Numbered from the stretch's first letter, positions 1 to 9,353 are shown. The stretch: 64,000 bases of DNA from Niallia circulans (GCF_003726095.1 NZ_CP026031.1:3472001-3536000), one strand, 5' to 3'. Numbers and translations: made by a program. The notes: a model not told the origin generated them from the sequence alone.

Positions 1-222
1 ATAGAGGAGACAGTCTTATTAAAAGAAGAGATTCAAAGAGTGAAAACCATTCTAAAAGTATTACCAGAAAAACAAAGGATGGCCGTATTACTAGCAGACT
101 TCCAAGAGCTTACAACAGAGGAAGGTGCCATGGTAATGAACATTAGTCCAACCTACTTTAAAGTTTTACTCTTCCGAGGGAGACAAACAATAAGACAGAG
201 GGGGAAACAAATTCGTGAGTGA
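1..222 (+). CDS. ECF RNA polymerase sigma factor, C-terminal part (SigM-like), 5' truncated by window edge
   Basis: The reading frame is open from the first base (frame 1) and ends at a TGA at 220-222, so only about 73 C-terminal residues are present. They read as sigma-70 region 4: a helix-turn-helix around LTTEEGAMVMNISPTYFKVLLFRGRQ, the part that contacts the -35 element. The next gene overlaps it by 8 bases and encodes a membrane protein of the anti-sigma type, the usual arrangement of an ECF sigma factor with its anti-sigma factor, as in sigM-yhdL of B. subtilis. The assignment to SigM rather than another ECF group rests mainly on that partner and is inference. Confidence 0.75.
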   Translation: MEETVLLKEEIQRVKTILKVLPEKQRMAVLLADFQELTTEEGAMVMNISPTYFKVLLFRGRQTIRQRGKQIRE

Positions 223-1357
223 AGAGTACAAAAAAAGGTTAGAAGCATATAAAAATGGAGAACTTTCTAAAGAGGAAGCAGAAGAAATAGAGAGAGATTT
301 AGAAAAAATGGAGCAATATTTTCAAGTTTTTGAGGAAGCAGAAATAGGCAATCCTCATCAAGCCGCACCACTGCTGATTGATTCAAAAAAACAAAGGAGA
401 ATTGTAAGAAGAGGAAAGTGGATAGCCCGATTACAAACAGCGCTCACTGCATTAGGACTAATCATTCTTTTCACCATTCTTTCTTCCATTTTCACTGCCG
501 TTTATTACGCTTGGGGCACTCCCGATAGAACAGATGTATACCGAAACATTATTGATTTAACCCTTACTGTAACAGATCCCTATGGGCAGTACAGTGGAAC
601 AAGTACAGCTACAAAGCCATACTTTGGACTGGAAACAACAACAGATATTGAAAAAAGAGTCGGGGATGAAATCTATAAAACGGGGGAATATAAAACAAAT
701 TTCTTCTTTTCTCTCATGGGAGTGCCTGAAAAGAAAACACAGGGAGTCATCTCCCAACAACAAGCCTCCTTTTCCTTTTTACCAAAAGAATCATCACCAT
801 CGGAATGGAAGCGACTAGAAAAAGTAAAGAATGGCACTGTTGCGTCTGTTTATCTGTCCTTCTCTGAATTATTATCAACAAATAAAGTGTTTGATTATTT
901 AAAAGATAGAAATGTAGAAATTATCTGGTTTGCTGTTGATACAGGGGTAGAGAATAGAGACGAATTTGGTATAGACCCAATCGGGTTTCCTAATACCCCC
1001 ATTTGGCATGATGATGATATGATTACAGATTCAACCGAAAAGGAAGGAAACTTTTGGTTTTCCATTGAATCGAGCTCTTCTTCTTCGCCAGAGTATACAG
1101 AAGGAGATGCGGAGATTCTCCATAAACAATTTCTAAAAACACTTGCATTTTTGGAACCCTATGAAAAAAAGGCGGAAAATTTTTATTTTGGTCATTTAGA
1201 ATTAAATAAACGAATTGCTTATATGAAAAAACATGGTATTAATCATTATGGGGTTGTTATTACTGGTCCTACAGAGGAAATTCTCAAATTAAAAAAAGAA
1301 AACTGGATAAGGGCAATTCATATTGATGAAATAGGGTTTTGGAATTGGGATGAATAA
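215..1357 (+). CDS. Anti-sigma factor, YhdL-like membrane protein
   Basis: A 380-residue protein with a GTG start at 215, preceded by GAGGGGG at good spacing, overlapping the sigma gene by 8 bases so that translation is probably coupled. It has a short charged cytoplasmic N-terminus (about 1-65), one membrane segment (about 70-97, LTALGLIILFTILSSIF) and a long extracytoplasmic part. This is the layout of the sigma-factor-regulator N/C family that includes YhdL, the anti-SigM protein. Expected role: hold the upstream sigma factor inactive at the membrane until envelope stress. No YhdK-like small partner follows; the unit ends in the terminator at 1371. Confidence 0.7.
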   Translation: MSEEYKKRLEAYKNGELSKEEAEEIERDLEKMEQYFQVFEEAEIGNPHQAAPLLIDSKKQRRIVRRGKWIARLQTALTALGLIILFTILSSIFTAVYYAWGTPDRTDVYRNIIDLTLTVTDPYGQYSGTSTATKPYFGLETTTDIEKRVGDEIYKTGEYKTNFFFSLMGVPEKKTQGVISQQQASFSFLPKESSPSEWKRLEKVKNGTVASVYLSFSELLSTNKVFDYLKDRNVEIIWFAVDTGVENRDEFGIDPIGFPNTPIWHDDDMITDSTEKEGNFWFSIESSSSSSPEYTEGDAEILHKQFLKTLAFLEPYEKKAENFYFGHLELNKRIAYMKKHGINHYGVVITGPTEEILKLKKENWIRAIHIDEIGFWNWDE

Positions 1358-1370
1358 AAGAAACATAAGT

Positions 1371-1410
1371 ACCCACAGTGCGCTATAAAGCACTGTGGGT
1401 CTATTTTTTC
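1371..1410. terminator. Bidirectional intrinsic terminator
   Basis: An 11-bp perfect stem (ACCCACAGTGC / GCACTGTGGGT) with an 8-base loop, followed by a T-rich tract on the plus strand. It lies between the convergent anti-sigma and spoVR genes and can serve both. Confidence 0.85.
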
Positions 1411-2825
1411 TATAAATACTTCCGATGCAGCGCTTTTCCATCATAGCTATAAAGAAGCGGTTTATCTTCTACTACCGTCTCCATATGCACGCCTCTTCCC
1501 CATAATTGATGAATATACGGAAGAACCTTTTCTAAATATTTCAAGTCTAATTCAATTCCCTCGAAGCCATGCTTTAAGTACAACTCGCCATTTTTATTAT
1601 AATCACCATCATTGACTGTAATATATGGAAAGCCCCCATTAACGCGCATGCTGACTAATTGATCTCGGACTTGTTCCCATGCCTTATCGACAATTTTATA
1701 ATCTCTTCCTTGCTTTTGGAACAAATACATATCTTCTCTCATGACAAGATCTTTGGTTAAATAGTTTCTCAGAAACGAAATATCTGATTCTATTTCCCGA
1801 ACTTCAAACATTTTTTCCCGTCCTGATCCCGGTTTGACACCTCTTTGCTTCATTTCTTCTGTTGGATTATTATAGCGTTCCTCGATATCTTCAAATATCT
1901 TTAATCCTAGATAATAGGGATTAATACCCGTTTTAGATGGCTGTACTACACCAGCATTCAGCTTCGCAAATTCAATGGCTTCCGCACTTGTTAAATCTAA
2001 TTCTCGAACAATCCGCTGATGCCAATAGGATGCCCAGCCTTCATTCATAATCTTTGTTTCTAATTGCGGCCAGAAATAAAGCATTTCTTCGCGCATCATC
2101 GTTAAAATATCCCTTTGCCAGTCGGTAAGCTCTCTACTAAAGTTTTCAATAAAAAGTAATAAATCCTTCTCTGGCTGGGGCGGGAATTTCTTGGCTACCT
2201 TTTTCTTCGGCTTCTTTGGTTTATTTCGGTCGTCTAATCCCCATAATTCATCATAAGGCGTACTTGCTGGCTCCTCTTCCTCTACAAACTCTACATCGTC
2301 CATAGACCAGGCTAATTTAGGTCTCATTAAGCTTGGATCAATATGTTCATCAATGGCCAATACCGCATCTAAAAACGTTTCCACTTCCTGCTTCCCGTAT
2401 TTAATTTCATATTGACGAATCCGATCAGCTGTTGCAGCCATACTTTCAACCATTTCTCGTTTGGTATTTTGAAAGCGAACATTATTTTTAAAGAAATCAC
2501 AATGTGCCAAAACATGGGCAACGATAAGCTTATTATTTATTAAAGAGTTACTATCAAGCAAAAAAGCATAACAAGGATTTGAGTTAATGACTAATTCATA
2601 TATTTTGGATAAGCCTAAATCATAATGTAATTTCATTTTATGAAACTGCTTTCCAAAGCTCCAATGGGAAAATCGAGTAGGCATTCCGTAAGCACCGAAT
2701 GTATAAATGATATCCGCAGGACAAATTTCATATCTCATTGGATAAAAGTCTAGTCCAAATCCAGTAGCAATCTCGGTGATTTCTTCAATGGCATATTCCA
2801 GTTCCTTTTGTTCTACCTCATTCAT
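1410..2825 (-). CDS. spoVR: SpoVR family protein (spore cortex synthesis)
   Basis: About 471 residues, the normal size of SpoVR proteins, and recognisable from the N-terminal stretch with [23 protein letters not shown] and the motif [14 protein letters not shown]. SpoVR is a mother-cell protein needed for normal spore cortex; its biochemical function is unknown. An upstream GTG at 2843 is in frame but lies within the ribosome site itself (GTGAAAGGAGAG), so the ATG at 2825, spaced correctly from AAAGGAGAG, is the start. A SigE-like promoter lies at 2854-2882. It shares the terminator at 1371-1410 with the convergent anti-sigma gene. Confidence 0.92.
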   Translation of the reverse strand: MNEVEQKELEYAIEEITEIATGFGLDFYPMRYEICPADIIYTFGAYGMPTRFSHWSFGKQFHKMKLHYDLGLSKIYELVINSNPCYAFLLDSNSLINNKLIVAHVLAHCDFFKNNVRFQNTKREMVESMAATADRIRQYEIKYGKQEVETFLDAVLAIDEHIDPSLMRPKLAWSMDDVEFVEEEEPASTPYDELWGLDDRNKPKKPKKKVAKKFPPQPEKDLLLFIENFSRELTDWQRDILTMMREEMLYFWPQLETKIMNEGWASYWHQRIVRELDLTSAEAIEFAKLNAGVVQPSKTGINPYYLGLKIFEDIEERYNNPTEEMKQRGVKPGSGREKMFEVREIESDISFLRNYLTKDLVMREDMYLFQKQGRDYKIVDKAWEQVRDQLVSMRVNGGFPYITVNDGDYNKNGELYLKHGFEGIELDLKYLEKVLPYIHQLWGRGVHMETVVEDKPLLYSYDGKALHRKYL

Positions 2826-2853
2826 TCCGCTCTCTCCTTTCACCGTTTAAACT

Positions 2854-2882
2854 AATGTATGAAAAGAAAAAGAGAATCATGA
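2854..2882 (-). promoter_or_regulatory. Candidate SigE promoter of spoVR
   Basis: On the minus strand CATACATT (2854-2861) matches the SigE -10 consensus CATACAHT. Fourteen bases upstream is TCATGAT (2876-2882), five of seven to the -35 pattern KMATATT. The site is 29 bases from the start codon; spoVR is SigE-dependent in B. subtilis, which supports the call. Confidence 0.6.
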
Positions 2883-3185
2883 GTAAATTGAATAAAATTG
2901 AGTTGGATAGATCTTTTTATTTAATGCTTGTGTGGGTGTTGGGGAATTGGTTTTAGAGTAAGTATAGTGCTGGTTTTTTGTGGTTTATCTTGGTGATAAA
3001 AGCTAGTTTTTGTTGGACTAATTTGGTTTTGGCTTTCATCACGGGTATGAACACCTTTTTCAGTTATCCTGACTGTTTTTTAGTTTTCCTTCTGCATATG
3101 TACGCTTATATGCTGTCGTTCCTCTTACTTTCCCGCTTTCATCCCGCCTTTTGCCCTTGACCGTCCCTCTTTCTACTTTTATTCC
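2883..3185. other. Gene-free stretch between spoVR and the PBP gene
   Basis: About 300 bases, T-rich on the plus strand. The short open frames here lack ribosome sites and have no family resemblance. Nothing else is seen. Confidence 0.6.
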
Positions 3186-3218
3186 AAAAAAAGGAGCATT
3201 CCCACGGAACACTCCTTT
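3186..3218 (-). terminator. Intrinsic terminator of the penicillin-binding protein gene
   Basis: On the minus strand AAGGAGTGTTCC pairs with GGAATGCTCCTT through a 4-base loop (two G-U pairs), followed by a run of T. It lies directly after the stop codon at 3224. Confidence 0.85.
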
Positions 3219-3223
3219 TCTCC

Positions 3224-5224
3224 TTATTCTATTATCTCTTTCACCTTTTTCACAACGTATCCGGAGCTGCCTTTATCTTGTACGCTTTCCATCATCATTG
3301 CAATCAAGAGATTCTTATTGCCTTTATCATAGGTAACATACCAGCCGTTTTCTGTTCCTTTTTCGCCTTGCTTTTCTTTTAATTCAGCTGTACCTGTTTT
3401 TCCTGCGAATGTCTTGCCGCTTATTTTTCCGGCACGTGCTGTACCGTGAGGACTTTCAATAACCTGTTGTAAGTCGTCTGAAATGGTATTGGCTACTGAT
3501 TCATCCATGATTTTTTCTTTCCAAACCTTACTCTTCTCTTCACTATCTAATAATACAGGTGTTATTAAATTTCCACCGTTCACAAATGGTGTGTATGCTG
3601 TCGCAAGATGAATCACGCTCATTTCCACATGCCCTTGGCCATATCCTGAGTCTGCTAAAAGCGGCTCCGTATCTAATTTACCATAGGTAGATGTTTCAAT
3701 TGGGTAAGCATAATTAAACGGTTCTTCAAACCCGAATTTTTTTAGTTCTGCTGCAAATTTATCTTTGCCTAAGTCAAGTGCTGTTTGCGCAAAGTAAATG
3801 TTATCACTATATATCAAAGCATCTGCGAGATTTACAGGCTCTGAGCTTGTATGCACTCTTGTGACATAATAACCGCCCCAAGATTTATCCTTCTGCCACT
3901 TCTTAGTGGTAATCTTTCTTTCCTGTTCAGGAGTGATAACGCCCTCTGTTAATGCAGCAGCTGCTACAAGCGGCTTCATAACAGAACCAGGAGCATATTT
4001 GTTTTTAAAGCGATTGGTAAAAGGATCTAGCTTATTATTTTCATATGCTTCTTTGTCAGATGTTGTCAGGCCAACAATCATCTTGTTTGGATCAAATGCG
4101 GGACTGCTGACTAGCGCTAGTGTTTCCCCTGTTTGCGGATTAATAGCTGTAGCTGCACCTGCTTCGCCATCCATTTTTTCATATATTTTCTTTTGCAAGT
4201 CTGCATCGATTGTTAACTTTATATTTTCGCCATTCTTTACATCTTTTTTGGCTAAACTAACTGTACTACCGTCGGCTTTTTTAATAGAAATTTCTTCGCC
4301 ATTCGTGCCCTTCAATCGTTCTTCCAGCACTTGCTCTAAGCCTCTTTTTCCAATTACATCACTGCTTGAATAGCCCTTCCCTTTATTCTCCTCTAGCTCT
4401 TCTGCAGTGATGCTGCCAATGTAACCAATTAAATGGGCAGCACTTTCGCCAAATGGATAAATTCTTCCTTTAGTATCCTGCTTCTGCACACCAGGTAGTT
4501 TAAAGAGTTTATCTAAATAAGCACGGTCTCCTGTGGCAACTTTTTTAATTGGTACAAAAAAGCTCGGTTGTACCCAATCAGCCTTGATCGCTTTCTCTAT
4601 GGTTTCTTTTTTAATATCCAAAAGCTTTGCTAGATTACTTACGACTGCATCTGGATTATCTCCCATTTGTTCTGGAACCAGTCCAATTTCATAAATAACT
4701 CCATTCATTGCCATCGGATTTTCATTTTTATCAACAATACTGCCGCGTTCTGCAGGTATTGTGTTGACTGAAATTTTATCATCAGGACCTAACTCAGAAA
4801 AAATATAAGTAGTATCCCAATTAATATACCAATTCTCATCCTTGTCTCGCTCTTCTTTTACAAGCTTGGCCTTATTATCAAAGCTGATTTCTCCGGCCAT
4901 GCTGTTCATTTTAACCGAAAATGGAATTTCTGCTTTCTCTACTTTATCAAATTTTTCGTCTTCTGAAGGCTTCTTATATGTTACCTCTAAATCTTTAATA
5001 CCTAAATCTTTATAGATTTTTTCGTATCTAGAAACAAATTCTTCTTCCGAAACATTTTTCTTTGCTTCTGTTGATAAGAAAGCATACATTTCTTTGAATT
5101 TTTCATCATTCCACAGTTTTATATATTGTGATAGCCGTTCATCTGGGGTAGGATCATTTTTATTGCATCCTGTTACCACTGCTATCAATACAAATATCAG
5201 TAAAAGCATCCATCTCTTTTTCAT
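3224..5224 (-). CDS. pbpC: PBP3-type class B penicillin-binding protein (lipoprotein transpeptidase)
   Basis: A 666-residue D,D-transpeptidase. It starts with a lipoprotein signal (MKKRWMLLLIFVLIAVVTGC, Cys20 as lipidation site), then an NTF2-like MecA-N domain (about 25-145), a PBP dimerisation region, and the penicillin-binding domain with catalytic SVMK (Ser414), SDN (Ser473) and KTGT (Lys609). This order and length fit B. subtilis PBP3 (PbpC), a homologue of staphylococcal PBP2a with low beta-lactam affinity. It acts outside the membrane, cross-linking peptidoglycan. The ATG at 5224 was chosen because GAAGGGGAG precedes it and the signal peptide begins there; in-frame codons further upstream add a non-conserved leader. 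It is a single-gene unit. Confidence 0.9.
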   Translation of the reverse strand: MKKRWMLLLIFVLIAVVTGCNKNDPTPDERLSQYIKLWNDEKFKEMYAFLSTEAKKNVSEEEFVSRYEKIYKDLGIKDLEVTYKKPSEDEKFDKVEKAEIPFSVKMNSMAGEISFDNKAKLVKEERDKDENWYINWDTTYIFSELGPDDKISVNTIPAERGSIVDKNENPMAMNGVIYEIGLVPEQMGDNPDAVVSNLAKLLDIKKETIEKAIKADWVQPSFFVPIKKVATGDRAYLDKLFKLPGVQKQDTKGRIYPFGESAAHLIGYIGSITAEELEENKGKGYSSSDVIGKRGLEQVLEERLKGTNGEEISIKKADGSTVSLAKKDVKNGENIKLTIDADLQKKIYEKMDGEAGAATAINPQTGETLALVSSPAFDPNKMIVGLTTSDKEAYENNKLDPFTNRFKNKYAPGSVMKPLVAAAALTEGVITPEQERKITTKKWQKDKSWGGYYVTRVHTSSEPVNLADALIYSDNIYFAQTALDLGKDKFAAELKKFGFEEPFNYAYPIETSTYGKLDTEPLLADSGYGQGHVEMSVIHLATAYTPFVNGGNLITPVLLDSEEKSKVWKEKIMDESVANTISDDLQQVIESPHGTARAGKISGKTFAGKTGTAELKEKQGEKGTENGWYVTYDKGNKNLLIAMMMESVQDKGSSGYVVKKVKEIIE

Positions 5225-5460
5225 TCCTATCTCCCCTTCTAATCTACTATTACTAGCGTACCATTTTTTTATAAAAACGGAAAAAGAATTACATACAAAA
5301 TGGTCATTTTTTTTATTTCTTCTTTCCTGCATCCTGTATATTATTACCTTTCTGACAAAATAATAACTTTATTACGAAAACCAATTGAAAAAGTTACAAA
5401 TCGTTTTTAACATACTTTTGTTTCATCATTTGCTAAAATACAGGCTAAGGGGGGATATAG

Positions 5461-5844
5461 ATGATTGTGTTATTTGATGGAGTTTGTAATTTATGCAACA
5501 AAAGTGTGCAGTTTATTATTAAAAGAGATCCAGTTAACCAATTTTCCTTTGCTTCCTTACAGAGCGAAACGGGCAAAGATCTATTGAAGAAATATCATTT
5601 ATCTGAGGTTGATAGTGTCATCCTTTTGAAAGATGATAAATACTATACAGAATCGGATGCTGCTTTAGAAATTTGCAGCCATCTTACAGGTGGATGGAAG
5701 CTTCTAGCTATTTTTAAAGTAATCCCGCCATTCATCAGAGACCCTCTTTATCGAATTATTGCTAGAAATCGTTATAAATGGTTTGGCAAACAAGATTCCT
5801 GTATGCTCCCAACAGAAGAAATGAAAAAGCGTTTTTTCGAATAA
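5461..5844 (+). CDS. DCC-family thiol-disulfide oxidoreductase (YuxK-like)
   Basis: A 127-residue protein with the signature DGVCNLCNKSVQFI near the N-terminus, that is the DxxCxxC motif of the DCC (DUF393) family, and the conserved CMLP toward the end. The family has a thioredoxin-like fold and is predicted to be a cytoplasmic thiol-disulfide oxidoreductase, but no substrate is established. The ATG at 5461 is preceded by AGGGGGGAT. It stands alone, divergent from the PBP gene, with about 230 bases shared upstream. Confidence 0.85.
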   Translation: MIVLFDGVCNLCNKSVQFIIKRDPVNQFSFASLQSETGKDLLKKYHLSEVDSVILLKDDKYYTESDAALEICSHLTGGWKLLAIFKVIPPFIRDPLYRIIARNRYKWFGKQDSCMLPTEEMKKRFFE

Positions 5845-5845
5845 A

Positions 5846-5874
5846 AAAAGACCGCTTTCTCATCAGAAAACGGC
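5846..5874. terminator. Weak hairpin after the DCC gene
   Basis: CCGCTTTCT pairs imperfectly with AGAAAACGG around a CATC loop. The run of T is on the minus strand only, so the plus-strand termination role is doubtful. Confidence 0.35.
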
Positions 5875-5920
5875 AGAAAATTGGAGATAAAAGGACTACT
5901 CGTAAAACAGATATTGGGGT

Positions 5921-5948
5921 TTAATAGAAATCTTAAAATTTCTATTAA
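5921..5948. repeat. Perfect 11-bp inverted repeat, possible operator or hairpin
   Basis: TTAATAGAAAT and ATTTCTATTAA flank a 6-base spacer, 250 bases before the XRE/TPR regulator gene. The rest of the 350-base gap 5845-6203 is AT-rich with no gene seen. Function unknown. Confidence 0.45.
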
Positions 5949-6203
5949 AAATGCTCAATTAAGTTTTATTATGCGAATAATCAGAAGGCGTAGGTAGGCA
6001 CTTCTAAAAATAGCAAAAATATTCTTAATATATTGCGGTAAAAACAATTAAATCATATTATAAAGATAGATGAATTCTTGATTTTTAAGTGTATTTCGCC
6101 ATTTTAAGGCATTTAGTACTGTTTTTTCACAAAAAACCTTCGAAAATATAACTTTAGGAATATCATTTAAAAAGGTGAGCTTTTCTATGTAGGAGTGAAG
6201 CGA

Positions 6204-7076
6204 TTGGATTTTTCAGCGGTTGGGGAAAAAATCAAGGAATTACGAAAGCAAATGGGACTATCACAAAAGGAACTTTCTCACAATATTTGTACACAAGCGC
6301 AAATAAGCAAGATTGAAAAAGGAGAAGTACTTCCATTGTCCTCTACTCTTTATCTTATATCGAAACGATTGGGAGTAGACGTAAATTACTTCTTCGATAT
6401 TGGTACGACCCCTAGACTAGATTATGTGGAAGAAACTTTTCGGCAACTAAAAGCAGCTAGAAGAAATACTGATTATCACACAATAAAACAGATTGTAAAA
6501 GCAGAAGAAAAAAATCCTTTATTTACGCACCATAAAAAAAACTATCAATTGTTGCTTTGGCATAAGGCGATTTATGTATTTGAAATCGACCGTGATTTTA
6601 ATCGAGCAGTAAAGATTATTAATGAAGCAATTAAACTTACCTTTGACACTGTTTTCACGGAAAGAGAAATAGAAATCTTTATTAGCAAAGGAATCTTCCA
6701 CTATGAAGAAGGATTTATTGATGATTCTTTGACCATTTATGAACAAGCCTTTAAAGCGATCAACCAACTACCCTATTTACAGGATGATACGATTAAAAGC
6801 AGATTATATTTTAATATCGCAAAATCCTTAACAGATCAATCAAGGTACGATGCATCCATTACCTATTGTAAGGAAGGTATCGATTGGGCGATCCAACAGG
6901 ATAACCTTTATTTGCTGGCTCACTTTCACTATCATATCGGATATAACTATGAATTACAAAAGAATTTTGACCTAGCTATTCCTTATATGCAAGATGCACT
7001 CATGATTTTCCAATTAGTAAAAGATCATCGTTATACTGATTATATCGAAGGAAAAATCCGCAGCTGGCAAACATAA
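6204..7076 (+). CDS. XRE-family regulator with C-terminal TPR-like repeats (Rgg/PlcR/NprR-type layout)
   Basis: About 290 residues. The N-terminal 65 residues are an XRE helix-turn-helix (VGEKIKELRKQMGLSQKELS with ISKIEKGE); the rest is alpha-helical with tetratricopeptide-like segments, including ISKGIFHYEEGFIDDSLTIYEQAF and AHFHYHIGYNYELQKNFDLAIPYMQDAL. This layout is typical of RRNPP-type regulators such as PlcR, which bind a secreted signal peptide through the TPR part. The start is taken as TTG at 6204, eight bases after AGGAG; a GTG at 6195 overlaps that ribosome site. No pro-peptide gene is visible directly downstream, so a peptide partner is not shown. Target genes are unknown; the wall hydrolase downstream is one possibility only. 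Confidence 0.75.
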   Translation: MDFSAVGEKIKELRKQMGLSQKELSHNICTQAQISKIEKGEVLPLSSTLYLISKRLGVDVNYFFDIGTTPRLDYVEETFRQLKAARRNTDYHTIKQIVKAEEKNPLFTHHKKNYQLLLWHKAIYVFEIDRDFNRAVKIINEAIKLTFDTVFTEREIEIFISKGIFHYEEGFIDDSLTIYEQAFKAINQLPYLQDDTIKSRLYFNIAKSLTDQSRYDASITYCKEGIDWAIQQDNLYLLAHFHYHIGYNYELQKNFDLAIPYMQDALMIFQLVKDHRYTDYIEGKIRSWQT

Positions 7077-7089
7077 TATATGTATTATA

Positions 7090-7149
7090 AAGATGTCTTC
7101 CAACTATTCTCTCTTACGAATCGAGAAATAGTTGCAGGCATCTTTTTTC
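7090..7149 (+). terminator. Intrinsic terminator of the XRE/TPR regulator gene
   Basis: A long imperfect stem (AGATGTCTTCCAACTATT with AATAGTTGCAGGCATCT) followed by TTTTTT, 14 bases after the stop codon. Confidence 0.8.
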
Positions 7150-7397
7150 TATTATTTTCTTAAGCCGGATATGATCATTTTCCATCTGCTGCCCGCATAT
7201 ATACCTAGTTAGTTTGCACCTGTTTATAAAATTAGTTTTCACTCCCAATAACTAATGTCCTAACGATAAGATTCTATGAATAATTACCTATTTTCGTAAA
7301 ACTCTATCTATTTAATTAAAATAAAAGGTCAATAGTCTGATAGGTTATGGTAAGATAGATATACCATAGTTTAATCATTAGGAGTGAGTGATAAAAA

Positions 7398-8726
7398 ATG
7401 AAGAAGAAAGTCACAGTATTGGCAACTACCGCTATTCTGTCAACCACTTTCGCAGCGAACGCCTCCGCTAGTACTTATGTAGTAAAAAAGGGGGATACTT
7501 TAGGACAGATTGCGAAGAAATTCAATACGACTGTTAATGACATAAAGTCGCAAAATAATCTTTCATCAGACCTTATTTTAATCAATCAAAAATTATCTAT
7601 TGGCGATGATTCAAAATCTAGCAGCGATACAACTAAAGCTAGTAAATCTTCTACAAAGACAAGCTCAAGTGCCAAAACATATAAAGTCGTTTCAGGGGAT
7701 TCTCTTATTAAAATAGCAAATAAGCATTCTATATCTTTAGGAGAGTTACAGCAATGGAACAATCTATCCTCTTCGCTTATTTATCCTGGTGATATTTTAT
7801 ATGTTTCCAAACCTGGTAATTCTAATTCCAACCCATCTAGTAATTCTGGAAGTTCTAGCAGTAACAGCAACACAGCTGTAAAGGAAACTACAACTGCTTC
7901 TACAGGAACTTATACGATTAAAAGCGGAGATAGTTTAAGTAAAATTGCCTCTTCGTATAAAATGTCTGTAAGCCAACTAAAGCAATTAAATAACCTAAAA
8001 TCTGATTTGATTTTCCCAGGACAAAAGTTGAAGGTTACTGCCTCTGAAAAGGCAACTGACACTGGAAATTCTAATTCCAACCCATCTAGTAATTCTGGAA
8101 ATAACAGCAATACAGCTGTAAAAGAAAATACGGCAGCTTCTACAGGAACTTATACGGTTGTAAGCGGAGATAGTTTAAGTAAAATTGCCTCTTCGTATAA
8201 AATGTCTGTAAGCCAACTACAGCAATTAAATAATCTAAAATCTGATTTGATTTTCCCAGGACAAAAATTGAAGGTTACTGCCTCTGAAAAAGTAACTAAC
8301 ACTGGTAATTCTAATTCTTCTTCCAGTAAACCGACCCTTATTTCTAACGGAAACAATGGACAATCCTATGCTTCCAAAGTCGTTTCTGTCTCTAAAAGTT
8401 TAGTTGGCATTCCATATGTTTGGGCAGGCTCAACTACTGCAGGGTTTGATTGCAGCGGATTTGTTTACTATGTGTTAAATCAAAGCGGTAAATCTATTGG
8501 ACGTTATTCTGCTGAAGGCTACTATGACCGCAGCTATTATGTAGATGTGCCAGCTGTTGGAGATATTGTCTATTTTAAAAATACCTACAAACAAGGTATC
8601 TCTCACTTGGGTATTTATATTGGCAACAATGAATTTATTCACGCGGACTCAAGCGGCGTTCGTGTTACAAGTTTAGATAACTCATACTATAAAGAGCATT
8701 TTGATAGTTTCAAACGTTTATATTAA
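7398..8726 (+). CDS. Secreted peptidoglycan endopeptidase with four LysM domains and NlpC/P60 domain
   Basis: A 442-residue protein: signal peptide (about 1-25, ending NASAS), four LysM wall-binding domains each beginning TY-V/I-x-GD (about 26-70, 93-139, 172-216, 251-295) joined by Ser/Asn/Thr-rich linkers, then an NlpC/P60 domain with catalytic Cys352 in FDCSGF and His403 in SHLGIY. This is the LytE/LytF/CwlS type of D,L-endopeptidase that cuts the D-Glu-mDAP bond in the wall and serves growth or cell separation. LysM3 and LysM4 with their linkers are nearly identical in DNA, a recent duplication. Start ATG at 7398 follows TTAGGAGTGAG. It stands alone with its own terminator. LytE versus LytF or CwlS cannot be decided. 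Confidence 0.9.
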   Translation: MKKKVTVLATTAILSTTFAANASASTYVVKKGDTLGQIAKKFNTTVNDIKSQNNLSSDLILINQKLSIGDDSKSSSDTTKASKSSTKTSSSAKTYKVVSGDSLIKIANKHSISLGELQQWNNLSSSLIYPGDILYVSKPGNSNSNPSSNSGSSSSNSNTAVKETTTASTGTYTIKSGDSLSKIASSYKMSVSQLKQLNNLKSDLIFPGQKLKVTASEKATDTGNSNSNPSSNSGNNSNTAVKENTAASTGTYTVVSGDSLSKIASSYKMSVSQLQQLNNLKSDLIFPGQKLKVTASEKVTNTGNSNSSSSKPTLISNGNNGQSYASKVVSVSKSLVGIPYVWAGSTTAGFDCSGFVYYVLNQSGKSIGRYSAEGYYDRSYYVDVPAVGDIVYFKNTYKQGISHLGIYIGNNEFIHADSSGVRVTSLDNSYYKEHFDSFKRLY

Positions 8727-8740
8727 AAGATAATAGTAGA

Positions 8741-8772
8741 AAGGACTGTCTATTTAGCAGGCAGTCTTTTTG
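8741..8772 (+). terminator. Intrinsic terminator of the wall hydrolase gene
   Basis: GACTGTC pairs with GGCAGTC (one G-U) across a 9-base loop and is followed by TTTTT. Confidence 0.8.
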
Positions 8773-8790
8773 TTTGCTTTCGGGTTAGTT

Positions 8791-9080
8791 CATTTCCTCC
8801 CCAGTTTGGCTGATATATCCTCTACTTTGGCTGATTTCCTCCCCAGTTTGGCTGATATATCTCTACTTTGGCTGATTCCCTCCCCGGTTTGGCTGATATA
8901 TCCTCTACTTTGGCTGATTTCCTCCCCGGTTTGGCTGATATATCTCTACTTTGGCTGATTTCCTCCCCAGTTTGGCTGATATATCCTCTACTTTGGCTGA
9001 TTTCCTCCCCGGTTTGGCTGATATATCCCTTTCTTTGGCTGATTTCCTCCCCAGTTTGGCTGATAACCCCTTACCTTGGC
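8791..9080. repeat. Tandem array 1: alternating 21-bp units with TTTGGCTGAT core
   Basis: Thirteen copies of TTTGGCTGAT begin at 8805, 8826, 8847, 8867, 8888, 8909, 8930, 8950, 8971, 8992, 9013, 9034 and 9055; spacing is 21 bases except two 20-base steps. Two unit types alternate: one continues ATATCCTCTAC, the other TTCCTCCCCAG or a GG variant, making a 42-bp higher-order repeat. The single-base deletions shift reading frame, so the array is not a conserved coding sequence. It shares its core and period with the array at 26017. From 9080 to 9353 only degenerate remnants and the upstream region of ywqB are seen. Confidence 0.95.
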
Positions 9081-9353
9081 ACAATTATTCTTCCATTTTG
9101 CTAATACATTTGCAATTTCGCACCATTCTACGCCAAACTTTTACCAAACTGCCTATATTTTCTCTTCATTCCCTATATTCATTACTTCAAAACTAGTAAT
9201 CCAATTGCGCTCTCTTACTTCTCTTCTTCTGTCCCCTACCATCTCCATTCAAAAAGCGTTATAATTAAAGAATGGACTTTTTTGGTGCCTCTACATTTTA
9301 GAGCACATCTTTAAGCAAAATTAATCGATTTACCAATATGGGAGGGATACATT

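Noticed and set aside
2978..3336. Two short hydrophobic plus-strand frames between spoVR and the PBP gene
   Set aside because: No ribosome sites, T-rich composition, and one runs into the PBP terminator.
8791..9080. CRISPR array
   Set aside because: Units are directly adjacent with no unique spacers and no cas genes nearby; the same holds for arrays 2 and 3.
8770..9264. Overlapping plus-strand frames in array 1
   Set aside because: Frame changes at the 20-base units and no ribosome site; repeat DNA, not genes.
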